Below the pieces are notes generated by a model that had not been told where the DNA came from, did not search any database, and was given only the letters and a program-made list of their open reading frames with translations. This document shows, in pieces, positions 55,576 through 64,000 of a stretch of DNA of 64,000 bases (positions within the stretch are counted from its first letter, which is position 1; each line of letters starts with the position of its first letter). The DNA comes from Comamonas testosteroni. Lineage in GTDB: Bacteria; Pseudomonadota; Gammaproteobacteria; Burkholderiales; Burkholderiaceae_C. The translations under genes and the position numbers were made by a program. The DNA is taken from the NCBI RefSeq assembly GCF_000761245.1, contig NZ_AWOR01000049.1, forward strand, positions 1 through 64,000. The letters run 5' to 3'.

Positions 55576-56400
55576 ATGGACTATCGCCAACTTCGTGCCT
55601 TTGTTGCCGTCTTCGAGAAGCGCAACATCACAGCCGCTGCACAGCAGATCCACCTAACCCAACCAGCTCTGTCTGGCAGCATCAAGCTACTAGAAGAGTC
55701 TTTGGGTACGACCTTGTTCATCCGCAGAGCCCGCGGCGTGGACGTCACCGACGATGCACGGTCCTTGTATCCACAGGCTCGTCGAATGATCGCTGAGGCG
55801 GACAATTTGGCGCTGCGCTTTCGCAAGCGCGGTGAGCGCGAGCGCCTGACGATCGGTATCGAGCAGGATGTCGCCCGAAAGACGGTGCAGAGCCTCGTCG
55901 CAACTGCCAATGCCTGCGTGCCAGACCTGCAGTTGCATATGTTGACAGGATGCGAGGGAGATGCTCGACTGGCCAGTGAAGATCTGCGTTGCGAAGACGA
56001 GTTGTTTCTCCCTGTCTTGAGCGAGCGCTTTGTGGTCGCGTTGGCTGCAGGGCAGCCTGCGCCAGAAACCGCTTGGACGCCTGCCTCCGAACCTGACGGA
56101 AAAATGTCGTGGGTGATTTGTCCAACCCACTCCAGCCATCAACGGCTTATGTCCATCTATGGCCCCGCAGCAAACTCTCCGGCAGCCCATGCAAGCAATT
56201 TTTTGCTAGCTCTTGACCTTGTTGCTGCAGGTATCGGGGCGGCCATCGTGCCGGAGTCTTTGGCTCAAGAGACTCTTGGAGTCCATGCCCGTCAACTGCA
56301 GGGAGTGGATCTGAGGCGCCGAATTGGTCTGTGCTACCCCGCACAGTCACTGGACATTGGCTCTTTGACATTGCTTCGCAACGCGCTGGACTCTGACTAA
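55576..56400 (+). CDS. LysR family transcriptional regulator
   Basis: 274 aa, shorter than the usual 290-310. MDYRQLRAFVAVFEKRNITAAAQQIHLTQPALSGSIKLLEESLGTTLFIRRARGVDVTDDARSLYPQARRM is the winged HTH; the effector domain is compact (LTIGIEQDVARKTVQSLVATANACVPDLQLHMLTG ... DLVAAGIGAAIVPESLAQETLG). The gap between SEDLRCEDELFLPVLSERFVVALAAG suggests a natural shortening in the first subdomain. It is divergent from the SDR and probably controls it. Confidence 0.88.
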   Translation: MDYRQLRAFVAVFEKRNITAAAQQIHLTQPALSGSIKLLEESLGTTLFIRRARGVDVTDDARSLYPQARRMIAEADNLALRFRKRGERERLTIGIEQDVARKTVQSLVATANACVPDLQLHMLTGCEGDARLASEDLRCEDELFLPVLSERFVVALAAGQPAPETAWTPASEPDGKMSWVICPTHSSHQRLMSIYGPAANSPAAHASNFLLALDLVAAGIGAAIVPESLAQETLGVHARQLQGVDLRRRIGLCYPAQSLDIGSLTLLRNALDSD

Positions 56401-56669
56401 ACAAGAACTCTCACGCGATACGAAATTCACCTAAAAATCGTGAAGTGCGGGCCAAAGAAACCATCATCAAATTCATGGCTCAAAAGCCTTTGTTTGCCCG
56501 AAATTTTTCCGTGCAAAGCGGTCCACAGGACCCCCCAGTCTTCACTTAAGCCATAAAAAGAGACGTCAAGGCATATGCTAAGGCCTGATGAGATTTGATT
56601 GACAGGCCTCAGAAGGCACCACAATCGCGCCGTGATTCGGTATGTTTTGGCAGATGAACAATGGGCTCG
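56401..56669. other. Unassigned sequence after the LysR gene
   Basis: No gene recognised between the LysR stop and the transposase relic. The sequence may include badly decayed upstream parts of the same IS5-type element. Confidence 0.35.
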
Positions 56670-56995
56670 AATCCTCCAGGACGTGGATGAACGGTTTGAG
56701 GGCGTTGATTTGCAGGCGCTTCTGGCCGACAAAGCGTTTGACGCAGACTGGCGGAAGCAACGTTTGCTGGCATAGGGCGTGGCCAAGTCGTGATCGCGCA
56801 GAAGTCCAATTGACAGGCTCCCATGGCGATCGATATGGAGATCTATAAGTGGAGGCACTTGATCGAGAACTTCTTTTGCAAGCTCAAGGAGTTCCAGCGC
56901 ATTGCAATGCGCAGCGACAAGACAGTCAGTAACTTCGCTGCTGTCACCACGCTGGCGTCCGCCGTGATCAATTCACGCTAAATCTCAACAGACCC
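56670..56995 (+). pseudogene. IS5-type transposase C-terminal relic
   Basis: One frame gives FEGVDLQALLADKAFDADWRKQRLLA, then TAG and GVAKS followed by another stop; after a frameshift the reading is MEIYKWRHLIENFFCKLKEFQRIAMRSDKTVSNFAAVTTLASAVINSR and TAA near 56981. This is the DDE-domain C terminus of an IS5-type transposase (IENFFCKLKEFQRIA motif contains the catalytic Glu). Stops and a frameshift make it dead. It may belong to the same element type as the N-terminal relics near 23800 and 30790. Confidence 0.8.
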
Positions 56996-57241
56996 TAGTA
57001 TCTTTCTAAAGGCTATTGGCGCTGGGGATGCGTGACCTGAACAGGATATGGCTGGTTTTGCCGCACAGGTGCTCTGTTGCACAAAGGCGGCATGACCCTA
57101 ACCCCAGACCCAGTTGCGCCATGGCGTGAACGGCCATAGTTGTCGGACGGCCGACCTGCGTGAAGCGATTGAGCAATGCCATGCGCGCGTGCTACACGCG
57201 TGCTACAAATGACACTGAATATGTACTCATAAGGCCAAGTC

Positions 57242-59839
57242 ATGAGGAATCATCCAGCAGACATTGAAAACACGGCTGCCTTCCGTGCCACTTGGAATGC
57301 GATGGATCGTTCAATGGTGGTCGCGGAGTTCAGCATCGACCGGCGCCTGCAGCATGCGAACCGAAACTTCCTGGATCTTCTCGGCTATTCGGAGCATGCC
57401 GCGCAAGGCCAGCTTCACCAGGATTTCTGCCTGGCTCAGGAGGTTGCAAGCGCCGACTATGAGTTGTTCTGGCAAAGCTTGCAGAATGGAGAGCCGCTGT
57501 CGAAGCAGTGTGCCCGGCGGCATCAGGATGGCAGCGTCCGCTGGCTCGAAGCCAACTATTCGCCCGTGCTGGACGATGCCAAACATGTCGTTGGCGTGGT
57601 CAAGGTGGCAATCGATGTGACCGAACGGGTCCGACGTGAACACCTCCTGCAGGCACGCAACGAGCGCCTAGCCCTGGTGGCTGACGCCACAGACAACGCG
57701 GTTCTCCTGCTGGACGATGCCTGGAAGATCAGCAACGTGAATACGGGCTTCACCCGTATGCTTGGATGGTCCCGGGAGGAAGTTCTGGGCCGCAACTCCA
57801 TCGACCTGCTGTGTATTTCCATGGAGACGGACCTCAAGGCACTGTACAGCCAGCAGTTGATGACCGGACAAGTCGTGCGGCGAGAGGAACTCGTCCATGG
57901 CCGTGATGGCCAGCGCTATTGGGTACGTGTCGCCTCTCACCCGGTCATGAATGCCGAGGGGGTGATCGAACAGGTGGTGACCGTTCTCGGCGACATCACT
58001 GGTAAAAAGCTTTACGCGGAGTTCCAGCGCAAGGTGCTGGAGGCCATGGTGCGGGAGCAACCGCTGTGCGACGTGCTGGACATGGTCTGCCGCGAGGTGG
58101 AGCGCATCGCACCGGATGTCTGCAGTTCCATTCTGGCCGTGGACGAGGACAGAACTCTGAGGCCCCTCGCTGCTCCGCACCTGCCCAAGAGTTTTTCCGA
58201 TGCCCTCAATGGTTCGCCGATTGGGCCTATGGCGGGGTCTTGCGGTACTGCGGCCTTTCGAAACGAAGCCGTGTTCGTCGACGACATCGAAACCGATCCG
58301 CTGTGGACCGAACCCTTTAAATCGATGGCGCTGTCGCTGGGGCTCAAAGCCTGCTGGTCCGCGCCCATCCACGCGACCGATGGCAAGGTCATCGGGACGT
58401 TCGCCTTCTATTTCCGGAGGAGGGTAGTTGCTACGGCCTTCCATCAGAAGTTGGTGAATGTGTGCATCCATCTGTGCGTAATGGCCATGGAGCGCGAGCA
58501 GTCCCGCTCAATGATCCGCCAATTGGCGTTCTACGATGGACTGACCGGCCTGCCCAATCGCAGCCTGCTGCTCGCAAAAGCCGACCATGTGCTTACAGAT
58601 GCCTCTCGGGAGGCGACATCCTTCGCGGTACTGTTCATCGACCTGGACCGGTTCAAGCAGGTGAACGACTCACTGGGCCATCCCGCTGGCGACACATTGT
58701 TGCGCGACGTTGCCCTGAGCATTCGACAGGGGCTCCGGGGGATGGACATCCTCGGTCGCCTTTCCGGGGACGAGTTTGTCGTCGTCGTTCCCCAGGTGGA
58801 CGTGCCTCAAATCACCGACCGGGTGGAGAAGTTGCAAGTGCTGCTGTCTTCGTCCAAGACCCTGGACGGCGTGACCGTGTCGCCTTCGGCCAGCATTGGC
58901 ATTGCCATGTTCCCGAGCGACGGGCGTGACATGGAGACGCTGATCCAGCGTGCCGACATGGCCATGGAGCAGGCCAAGGCCAGTGGTCGTGGACGTTTCC
59001 GGTTCTTCAGCCTGGAGATGAATGAGTTGGTGCAGCAGCGCCTGCTCATGGAAAGCCTGCTGCACGACGCGTTGAAGCACAAGCGCCTGCGCTTGGCCTT
59101 CCAGCCTCAGGTCGACATCACCACCGGCCATCTGTCGGGAGTGGAGGCCCTGGCGCGCTGGAGCGACCCTGTCCTCGGTGAAGTCTCACCAGCCCGCTTC
59201 ATTCCCTTGGCGGAGGAATGCGGGCTGATCGGGGAACTGGGAGCCTGGGCATTGCAGGAAGCCTGCCGTTGGCTGGGACGCTGGAGAGAGGAGGGTCTGC
59301 GGATTCCTTCAGTCTCGGTCAATCTCTCACCGTCGAGTTTCCACAACCTCGCGTTGCCCGACCTGATCGCCAGGACATTGGATGAGCACCATCTCGAACC
59401 GAAAGACCTGACCCTGGAGATTACGGAGAGCATGCTGCTGGACAGCAATCCGTCAACACTGAAGACTCTCGCCGAAGTGCACTGCCTTGGCATCAAAATT
59501 TCGATGGATGACTTCGGGACCGGTTACTCCTGTCTCAGCTATCTGCGCCGCCTGCCGGTGAGCGAGTTGAAGCTGGACAAGAGCTTCGTGGCGGACCTCG
59601 AGGGCGATGCAGCGGCTCGGGCACTGAGCCACGCCATCTTGCGCATGGGCGAAAGTCTGCAACTCACGGTGGTGGCAGAAGGCGTGGAGACCGAATTTCA
59701 ATACCGCTTGCTTAAGGAGCAGGGTTACCACGTGGCTCAGGGCTATCTGATTTCAAAGCCGTTGGCCCCTGAAGACTTCGGGCAATGGCTGTCCGCTAAT
59801 GGCCGAAATGATGAATTCACGGCTACGCCAGGAAGCTGA
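57242..59839 (+). CDS. PAS-PAS-GAF-GGDEF-EAL cyclic-di-GMP enzyme
   Basis: 865 aa, no membrane segment. Two PAS domains (about 20-135 and 145-260), GAF (about 275-420), GGDEF (about 430-595) and EAL (about 605-855). The GGDEF loop reads SGDEF in GRLSGDEFVVVV, an accepted active variant; RGMD five residues upstream is an RxxD inhibitory site. In the EAL domain all key residues are present: VEALARW, VNLSPSS, LEITESML, MDDFGTGYSCLSYL, LKLDKSF, VVAEGVET. Both synthase and phosphodiesterase activity are therefore possible, gated by PAS/GAF sensing. AAGG lies 7 bases before ATG 57242. Confidence 0.94.
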   Translation: MRNHPADIENTAAFRATWNAMDRSMVVAEFSIDRRLQHANRNFLDLLGYSEHAAQGQLHQDFCLAQEVASADYELFWQSLQNGEPLSKQCARRHQDGSVRWLEANYSPVLDDAKHVVGVVKVAIDVTERVRREHLLQARNERLALVADATDNAVLLLDDAWKISNVNTGFTRMLGWSREEVLGRNSIDLLCISMETDLKALYSQQLMTGQVVRREELVHGRDGQRYWVRVASHPVMNAEGVIEQVVTVLGDITGKKLYAEFQRKVLEAMVREQPLCDVLDMVCREVERIAPDVCSSILAVDEDRTLRPLAAPHLPKSFSDALNGSPIGPMAGSCGTAAFRNEAVFVDDIETDPLWTEPFKSMALSLGLKACWSAPIHATDGKVIGTFAFYFRRRVVATAFHQKLVNVCIHLCVMAMEREQSRSMIRQLAFYDGLTGLPNRSLLLAKADHVLTDASREATSFAVLFIDLDRFKQVNDSLGHPAGDTLLRDVALSIRQGLRGMDILGRLSGDEFVVVVPQVDVPQITDRVEKLQVLLSSSKTLDGVTVSPSASIGIAMFPSDGRDMETLIQRADMAMEQAKASGRGRFRFFSLEMNELVQQRLLMESLLHDALKHKRLRLAFQPQVDITTGHLSGVEALARWSDPVLGEVSPARFIPLAEECGLIGELGAWALQEACRWLGRWREEGLRIPSVSVNLSPSSFHNLALPDLIARTLDEHHLEPKDLTLEITESMLLDSNPSTLKTLAEVHCLGIKISMDDFGTGYSCLSYLRRLPVSELKLDKSFVADLEGDAAARALSHAILRMGESLQLTVVAEGVETEFQYRLLKEQGYHVAQGYLISKPLAPEDFGQWLSANGRNDEFTATPGS

Positions 59840-60350
59840 CAGTCATAAGGCTGTGGGAACTGAGCATCGCTAGTCGCTCAGGTGAGTCGAAGTTTGCTCG
59901 CTCAGGGCCCCGACGATATGCGCAGGTGTCGATGGACTTGGCCCGTACCTCATCATTTCCTTCTCGCTCCGAGGCTGAACACCCCTGCTCAAAGGCCTGC
60001 AGCAAGCTTTCGATGCTCCTCTTTACCTCTTGCGTCTGATGCGCTGCATCCGAGCCGAGGGCGGCCATAGTGCAGCCTGCCGCCCGATTGTCACGATGCT
60101 CGCGAGACAGATAGCTGCGCACAAAAGTAGGCAGGTCAATACCTTTCGTTAACTCTACGGTCTGCTCTATCCCGCAAGCGGAAGATTCCGCCATCAAGTC
60201 CGTCTCGGAGCGGAATTGCTTGTAGAAGCCGCCTTGCGTGATCCCCTTGCCGCCATCAAGTCGACCACGCCTACGCCATCGTATCCACGCTCGCGAAACA
60301 GCGCTGACGCCGTTTTCACGACATGTGCACGGCTGGCCTGTGCTTTGTTG
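59823..60350 (-). pseudogene. TetR family regulator, frameshifted
   Basis: Reading leftwards: LNKAQASRAHVVKTASALFRERGYDGVGVVDLMAA, then a one-base loss in GCAAGGGG (about 60250-60256), after which the shifted frame continues GITQGGFYKQFRSETDLMAESSACGIEQT ... YLSREHRDNRAAGCTMAALGSDAAHQTQEVKRSIESLL ... VRAKSIDTCA. Near the end a second shift is needed to read HIVGALSEQT. No ATG is found at the expected start (a CTG is there). It is a decayed TetR of the type regulating oxidoreductase or efflux genes. Confidence 0.82.
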
Positions 60351-60383
60351 AGCTGCCGCAGTTACGGTAGCGCCATTCGTACC

Positions 60384-60515
60384 TGAGGCTTGGACTGTTC
60401 GGCCGATCTGATCAGCGATGGCGTGGACTGCGTTATACGTGGAGGAGGCCTGCCAGACTCGGCCCTGGTGGCTCGGCGCTTGCCGGACCTAGAGTGGGTG
60501 ACATGTGCGCTGAAA
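60384..60515 (+). pseudogene. LysR effector-domain fragment
   Basis: About 40 codons read DCSADLISDGVDCVIRGGGLPDSALVARRLPDLEWVTCA, matching the central part of LysR substrate-binding domains (DLI-EGVDCVIRGG). No HTH or C-terminal part is present. It is an isolated remnant between the TetR pseudogene and the Bug gene. Confidence 0.75.
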
Positions 60516-60554
60516 GATAAATTGGACGGCCACGGACAGCTCCAGCAATCAGGC

Positions 60555-61529
60555 TTATTCAATACGAATATCTGCAGCCTTGACGACTTGCTCCGATGCA
60601 ATCCAATCGGCGTTCAGGAGCTTTTGAAAATCCTGAGTTGGCAGGGATCCCGCTTCCACGCCGACTCGAGCTAGGCGCTCTTGCACCTGGGGGTCTGCCA
60701 GCACTTTGGCCATGGCCTTGTTGATGCGTTCAATCTCTGCGCGTGGCGTGGCCGCAGGTGCTAGCAGACCCAACCAGGAATCAAAGGCGTAGCCCTGTAC
60801 GCCACTTTCTGCGACCGTGGGCAGCTCCGGCAAAAAGCGCGAGCGATTTTTGCCCGTGTAGGCCAGCAGCTTGATACGTGGATCAGCTTTGAAGCTGAGC
60901 ATGCCGATACTCGCGCCTGTGACTACTTGAACACGCGCTGCCAGGAGCTCGGTGGTTGCATCTCCGGTCGATTTGGTGGGGATGTGCTGCAGCTTCACGC
61001 CCGCCTTGGACCCCAGTGCCGCAGTGGCGAGATGCGAGGCACTGCCGTTGCCCGCGGAGGCATAGAACAGCGCATTTGGCTCCTTGTGAGCGCGGTCAAT
61101 GAGGTCCTTGATCGACGTGATTCCAGATTGAGCGGACACGCCAACAATGTATCCGGTGCGGCCGACATAGGAAACGCCGACGAAATCCTTGTTCGGATCG
61201 TAGGAGAGCTTGTTGTACAGATAGCCTGTCAGATGGTGACTGGCGGCCGCCATGACCAGCGTTGTGCCATCCGCCGGGGACTTGGCCACTTGAGCCGTCG
61301 CAACCGTTCCTCCGGCTCCGGCCTTGTTCTCCACAATCACGGACGCACCAAGCTCCTTGCCCAGCTCGTTGCTGAAGGTTCTTGCCACGGTGTCCTGAAC
61401 TGCGCCTGCGCCGAAGGGAACGACGATACGTATCAGCTTTTCTGCATGTACCTGGTTCAGCGATGCGATGGCCAGCATCGTCACCAGAACGTTTCGGCGT
61501 GAAGGGAATTTGAATCTAGAAATTGTCAT
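60555..61529 (-). CDS. Bug/TctC-family substrate-binding protein
   Basis: 324 aa. Signal peptide MTISRFKFPSRRNVLVTMLAIASLNQVHA, then KLIRIVVPFGAGAVQDTVARTFSNEL, VIVENKAGAGGTVATAQVAKSPADGTTLVMAA, IPTKSTGDATTELLAARVQVVTGASIG. The first loop GAGAVQD departs from the usual PGGxxD. It lies 12 bp behind an M20 amidohydrolase gene and is probably cotranscribed, so the ligand may be an N-acyl amino acid or a related amide. Confidence 0.92.
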   Translation of the reverse strand: MTISRFKFPSRRNVLVTMLAIASLNQVHAEKLIRIVVPFGAGAVQDTVARTFSNELGKELGASVIVENKAGAGGTVATAQVAKSPADGTTLVMAAASHHLTGYLYNKLSYDPNKDFVGVSYVGRTGYIVGVSAQSGITSIKDLIDRAHKEPNALFYASAGNGSASHLATAALGSKAGVKLQHIPTKSTGDATTELLAARVQVVTGASIGMLSFKADPRIKLLAYTGKNRSRFLPELPTVAESGVQGYAFDSWLGLLAPAATPRAEIERINKAMAKVLADPQVQERLARVGVEAGSLPTQDFQKLLNADWIASEQVVKAADIRIE

Positions 61530-61541
61530 TTGTTTGGTCTT

Positions 61542-62741
61542 TCACGCGGCCAGCCAGGTTTCGGCAAGGCGCACAAAGTAGGAGGCGCCAATGGGGATGA
61601 TTTGGTCGTTGAAGTCGTAGGAACGGTTGTGAAGCAGGCAGGGGCCATTTCCATGCCCTGGCAATCGGTGATCGCCAGCTCCATTGCCTAGAAATGCATA
61701 GCAACCAGGACGTACACGCAACATGTGCGCAAAATCTTCGGCTGCAAGCACGCCGGGGTACTGGGTATCTACGGCCTCATCACCGACAATTTCTCTCATG
61801 ACCTCAGCAGCAAAGGCTGCCTCTTTCTCATGGTTGATGACGGGAGGGGATGCTCTCCTGAACTGGACGTCAGCAGTGCAACCATGTGCCAAGGCGATAT
61901 GCTCTGCCGTTCTCCTCAGGGCCGTTTCCAGCTTGTCTAAAGCCTCCAGGGAAAAGGTGCGTACAGTGCCGCCGAGCCATGCACTATCGGGGATCACGTT
62001 GGGGGCGTCGGAGCCCTGAATTTGCGTGACGGCCAATAGCGCACGCTCCAGGGAATTGATGTTTTTGGCCACCAGTGTTTGCAGCTGCTGCCCCAAATCG
62101 ATCACTGCTGCCACTGGATCAATGCCAGTGTGGGGCAGGGAGGCATGTGTTCCGCTGCCATGAAGCGTAATGCGGAAGGTGTTGCTGGAGGCCATGAGCG
62201 CCGATGCGTTGAGCGCAAACGCACCCACCTGGTCCAACGCAAAGTTGTGAAGCGCAAACACGGCATCACATGGAAATCGTTCAAAGAGACCTTCTTCGAT
62301 CATCTTCAAGGCGCCGGCTTTGCCCATTTCCTCAGCGGGCTGAAAGATCAAGTGCACCGTACCGGCAAAGTTGCGAGTTCTGGCCAGGTGCTTTGCCGCC
62401 GCAAGCAGCATGGTGGTGTGCCCATCGTGACCACAGGCATGCATTCGGCCTGCATGCTGAGATCGGTGCTCAAAGTCGTTTTCCTCCTCTAGAGGAAGTG
62501 CATCCATATCAGCGCGAAGGCCTATGGTTTTCGCTCCTGAAAGCTTGCCTTCGATCACTCCAACCACACCTGTGCCCGCAATTCCCGTATGAACGTCGAT
62601 ACCCCAGGATTGCAGCGTCTCAGCGACGAGCGCAGCCGTACGGACTTCTTCAAAACCCAATTCAGGATGCGCGTGAAGATCGCGGCGCAATGACACAAAC
62701 TCCGAAAAATCGGAAAAACCATCTATCAATCTTGGTGACAT
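61542..62741 (-). CDS. M20 family amidohydrolase (hippurate hydrolase-like)
   Basis: 399 aa. Dinuclear-metal amidohydrolase: LRADMDALPLEEEN, HACGHDGHTTMLLAAAKHLA (metal Cys/His ligands of the aminoacylase group), LIFQPAEEMGKAGALKMIEEGLF (catalytic Glu), NVIPDSAWLGGTVR, and C-terminal HGNGPCLLHNRSYDFND. It hydrolyses N-acyl amino acids (hippurate, IAA-amino acid type). It is the first gene of a two-gene unit with the Bug protein. Confidence 0.93.
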   Translation of the reverse strand: MSPRLIDGFSDFSEFVSLRRDLHAHPELGFEEVRTAALVAETLQSWGIDVHTGIAGTGVVGVIEGKLSGAKTIGLRADMDALPLEEENDFEHRSQHAGRMHACGHDGHTTMLLAAAKHLARTRNFAGTVHLIFQPAEEMGKAGALKMIEEGLFERFPCDAVFALHNFALDQVGAFALNASALMASSNTFRITLHGSGTHASLPHTGIDPVAAVIDLGQQLQTLVAKNINSLERALLAVTQIQGSDAPNVIPDSAWLGGTVRTFSLEALDKLETALRRTAEHIALAHGCTADVQFRRASPPVINHEKEAAFAAEVMREIVGDEAVDTQYPGVLAAEDFAHMLRVRPGCYAFLGNGAGDHRLPGHGNGPCLLHNRSYDFNDQIIPIGASYFVRLAETWLAA

Positions 62742-62985
62742 ATCTCAATTCAGTGACAACAAGCGTAGGAGGCTTGTTGCTCGGAATTGTGTACATATTT
62801 CATATGGTTTTATTAAACTAATTTGCTATATGTAAAAAGCATAAAGATAGAAGGGGCCGGTGCGTTCGGGTTCACTGGCTGATGTCGCCACGGTACCGCG
62901 CTGTAGCGCAACTAGCATCTGCGTCGTAGCTCAAACGCAACCCGTCCAGCGTTGTAGAAGCGGCCGTTCCTAGCTTGGGGGGCAC
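62742..62985. other. Intergenic region upstream of the M20 gene
   Basis: Contains an AT-rich promoter-like part (62745-62850) for the leftward M20 gene. No further gene is recognised before the IS3 relic. Confidence 0.4.
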
Positions 62986-62989
62986 AGGT

Positions 62990-63179
62990 GCAGGCACGGA
63001 TTTTTGTGCAGGCTGAGCCGACTCAGGACCCTCTGCGCGGACATTTCTGCCAGGTACTGGCCAACTTTCGGTGACCAAGTTGACCGCTTCAGTCTTGAAC
63101 TCTTCTTTCGTAATGGAACCTACAACGGGGTCTCAGTTTTGAGGCGATATGGCGTCCAGTTCAGTCGGGTCGGTTTACA
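62990..63179 (-). pseudogene. IS3-family left-end and orfA relic
   Basis: Read leftwards from about 63179, the DNA aligns with the left end and leader of the IS3 element at 526: GAACTGGACGCC and GCCTCAAAACTGAG correspond to GTACTAGACGCC and GCCTCAAATCTGAG. The coding start ITKEEFKTEAVNLV then, in another frame, VGQYLAEMSAQRVLSRLSLHK corresponds to the OrfA HTH. Frames are broken and the rest is missing. The outermost bases overlap the 3' end of the metC-like gene. Confidence 0.7.
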
Positions 63180-64000
63180 TTGGCCATGGCTTGCTGCAAG
63201 TCATCAATCAGATCATCTGGATTTTCTAAGCCAACATGTAGGCGCACCACGGAATGTGTGCCTGACCAGGCGCTATGTTCACGCAGACGCTCAGGGGCCG
63301 CGATCAAGGCAAGGCTCTCATATCCCCCCCAGGATGCGCCAATGGCAAACCAGCGCAGTGCGTTGACAAAGGCCTCGGCACCGGCGGCATGCACTCCGTC
63401 GACAAAGGCGAACGAAACCAGACCGTTGGCACCATGAAAGTCGCGTTTCCAGAGTGCATGACCGGGGTCACTGGGCAAGGCCGGGTAGAAGACGCGCTCC
63501 ACCAGAGGTTGGGATTGCAGCCACTGTGCAACTTCGGTCGCGTGGCGTTGGTGTTGGGCCAAACGCACGGGCAAGGTGCGAATGCCGCGCAGAGCCAGAT
63601 ACGCGTCGTCGGCACCGATGGTCAGGCCTAGAGCTTCATACGCGGTGGCTATCTTCTCGGACAACGCCGCGCTGTCGGTAACAACTACACCTTGCATCAC
63701 GTCGGAATGTCCGCCGATGTACTTGGTGGCGGCCTGGATGGAGATATTGGCGCCCAAAGCCAAAGGCTGGTACAGCCAGCCTGCGCCCCAGGTATTGTCG
63801 GTGGCCAGAGGAACACCATGGGCTTGTGCGATGGCCGCCAGGGCTGGCAGATCCAGAATTTCGTACAACAGGGAACTGGGGGACTCGACGTAGATAAGCT
63901 TGGTATTGGGTCGAATTTTGGCTGCGAGATCGTCCTGGGAGGGAGAGAAATACTCGAGCGTAATGCCCAGGCGTTGCAGCAGGGTGGCGTCAACACGGCG
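63161..64000 (-). CDS. metC: Cystathionine beta-lyase-like PLP enzyme (partial, runs off the window)
   Basis: The last 279 codons of a Cys/Met-metabolism PLP-dependent enzyme, beginning outside the window. Seen: LIYVESPSSLLYEILDLPALAAIAQAHGVPLATDNTWGAGWLYQPLALGANISIQAATKYIGGHSDVMQG with the PLP-binding Lys in ATKYIGGHSD, the Asp of ATDNTW, and RTLPVRLAQHQRHATEVAQWL. It cleaves cystathionine to homocysteine, pyruvate and ammonia. The final codons (VNRPD, stop at 63161) lie inside the IS3 relic, so the natural C terminus has probably been replaced by a few IS-encoded residues. Confidence 0.9.
   Translation of the reverse strand, partial: RRVDATLLQRLGITLEYFSPSQDDLAAKIRPNTKLIYVESPSSLLYEILDLPALAAIAQAHGVPLATDNTWGAGWLYQPLALGANISIQAATKYIGGHSDVMQGVVVTDSAALSEKIATAYEALGLTIGADDAYLALRGIRTLPVRLAQHQRHATEVAQWLQSQPLVERVFYPALPSDPGHALWKRDFHGANGLVSFAFVDGVHAAGAEAFVNALRWFAIGASWGGYESLALIAAPERLREHSAWSGTHSVVRLHVGLENPDDLIDDLQQAMANVNRPD

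Noticed and set aside
56427-56858. 143-codon - strand frame near the IS5-type relic
   Set aside because: It overlaps transposase homology on the + strand and has no family signature.
62872-63078. Small - strand frame with TESWPVPGRNV
   Set aside because: It is a frameshifted piece of the IS3 orfA relic, not a separate gene.

Overview
The window reads as chromosomal accessory DNA of a Comamonas-type betaproteobacterium (Burkholderiales, Comamonadaceae). The diagnostic part is a complete terephthalate operon, tphR / tphC-A2-A3-B-A1 (46.7-52.2 kb), whose order and proteins match the locus known from Comamonas sp. E6. Six Bug/TctC-type periplasmic binding proteins, many LysR regulators and numerous decayed insertion sequences fit the same group.

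Layout. 0.5-1.76 kb: an IS3-family element with clear ends but a nonsense codon in orfB. 1.8-15.4 kb: a redox/detoxification region of SDRs, two aldo-keto reductases, an Old Yellow Enzyme, two adjacent ABM monooxygenase-like proteins, a YqhD-like alcohol dehydrogenase and three LysR regulators, interrupted by an IS3 relic. 15.5-23.4 kb: a truncated FAH-family gene, then a lower meta-cleavage pathway (tautomerase, hydratase, decarboxylase, acetaldehyde dehydrogenase, aldolase) with a Bug protein, an amidohydrolase, a carboxymuconolactone-decarboxylase-like protein and a divergent LysR; no ring-cleavage dioxygenase is present. 23.8-28.0 kb: fecI-fecR-TonB receptor iron-signalling unit behind a Fur-box-like site. 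28.2-31.0 kb: relaxase fragment, AraC/SDR pair, and an RND adaptor gene broken and joined to a transposase fragment. 31.0-34.9 kb: chemoreceptor, an unrecognised membrane protein and a probable frameshifted gene.

35.0-45.9 kb: a catabolic island with FAD oxidoreductase, IclR regulator, two-subunit aconitase X, three Bug proteins, a porin and an IlvD/Edd dehydratase. Its two outward ends carry the same operator-like palindrome core (TGAAATT-N-AATTTCA), so the two convergent arms look like one regulon for an unknown hydroxy acid. 45.9-46.6 kb: IS481 and IS3 relics. 46.7-52.2 kb: the tph operon, converting terephthalate to protocatechuate. 52.3-53.4 kb: decayed integrative-element genes. 53.5-56.4 kb: TetR unit with paired operators, SDR and LysR. 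56.7-57.0 kb: IS5-type relic. 57.2-59.8 kb: PAS-PAS-GAF-GGDEF-EAL protein. 59.8-60.5 kb: TetR pseudogene and LysR fragment. 60.6-62.7 kb: Bug protein and M20 amidohydrolase. 63.2-64.0 kb: partial metC-like gene whose 3' end runs into a relic IS3 end.

Taken together the window is a set of small substrate-specific catabolic cassettes, each with its own regulator and often its own binding protein, assembled by insertion sequences and at least one degraded integrative element. No TctA/TctB membrane components are present, so the Bug proteins must use transporters encoded elsewhere or have other roles.
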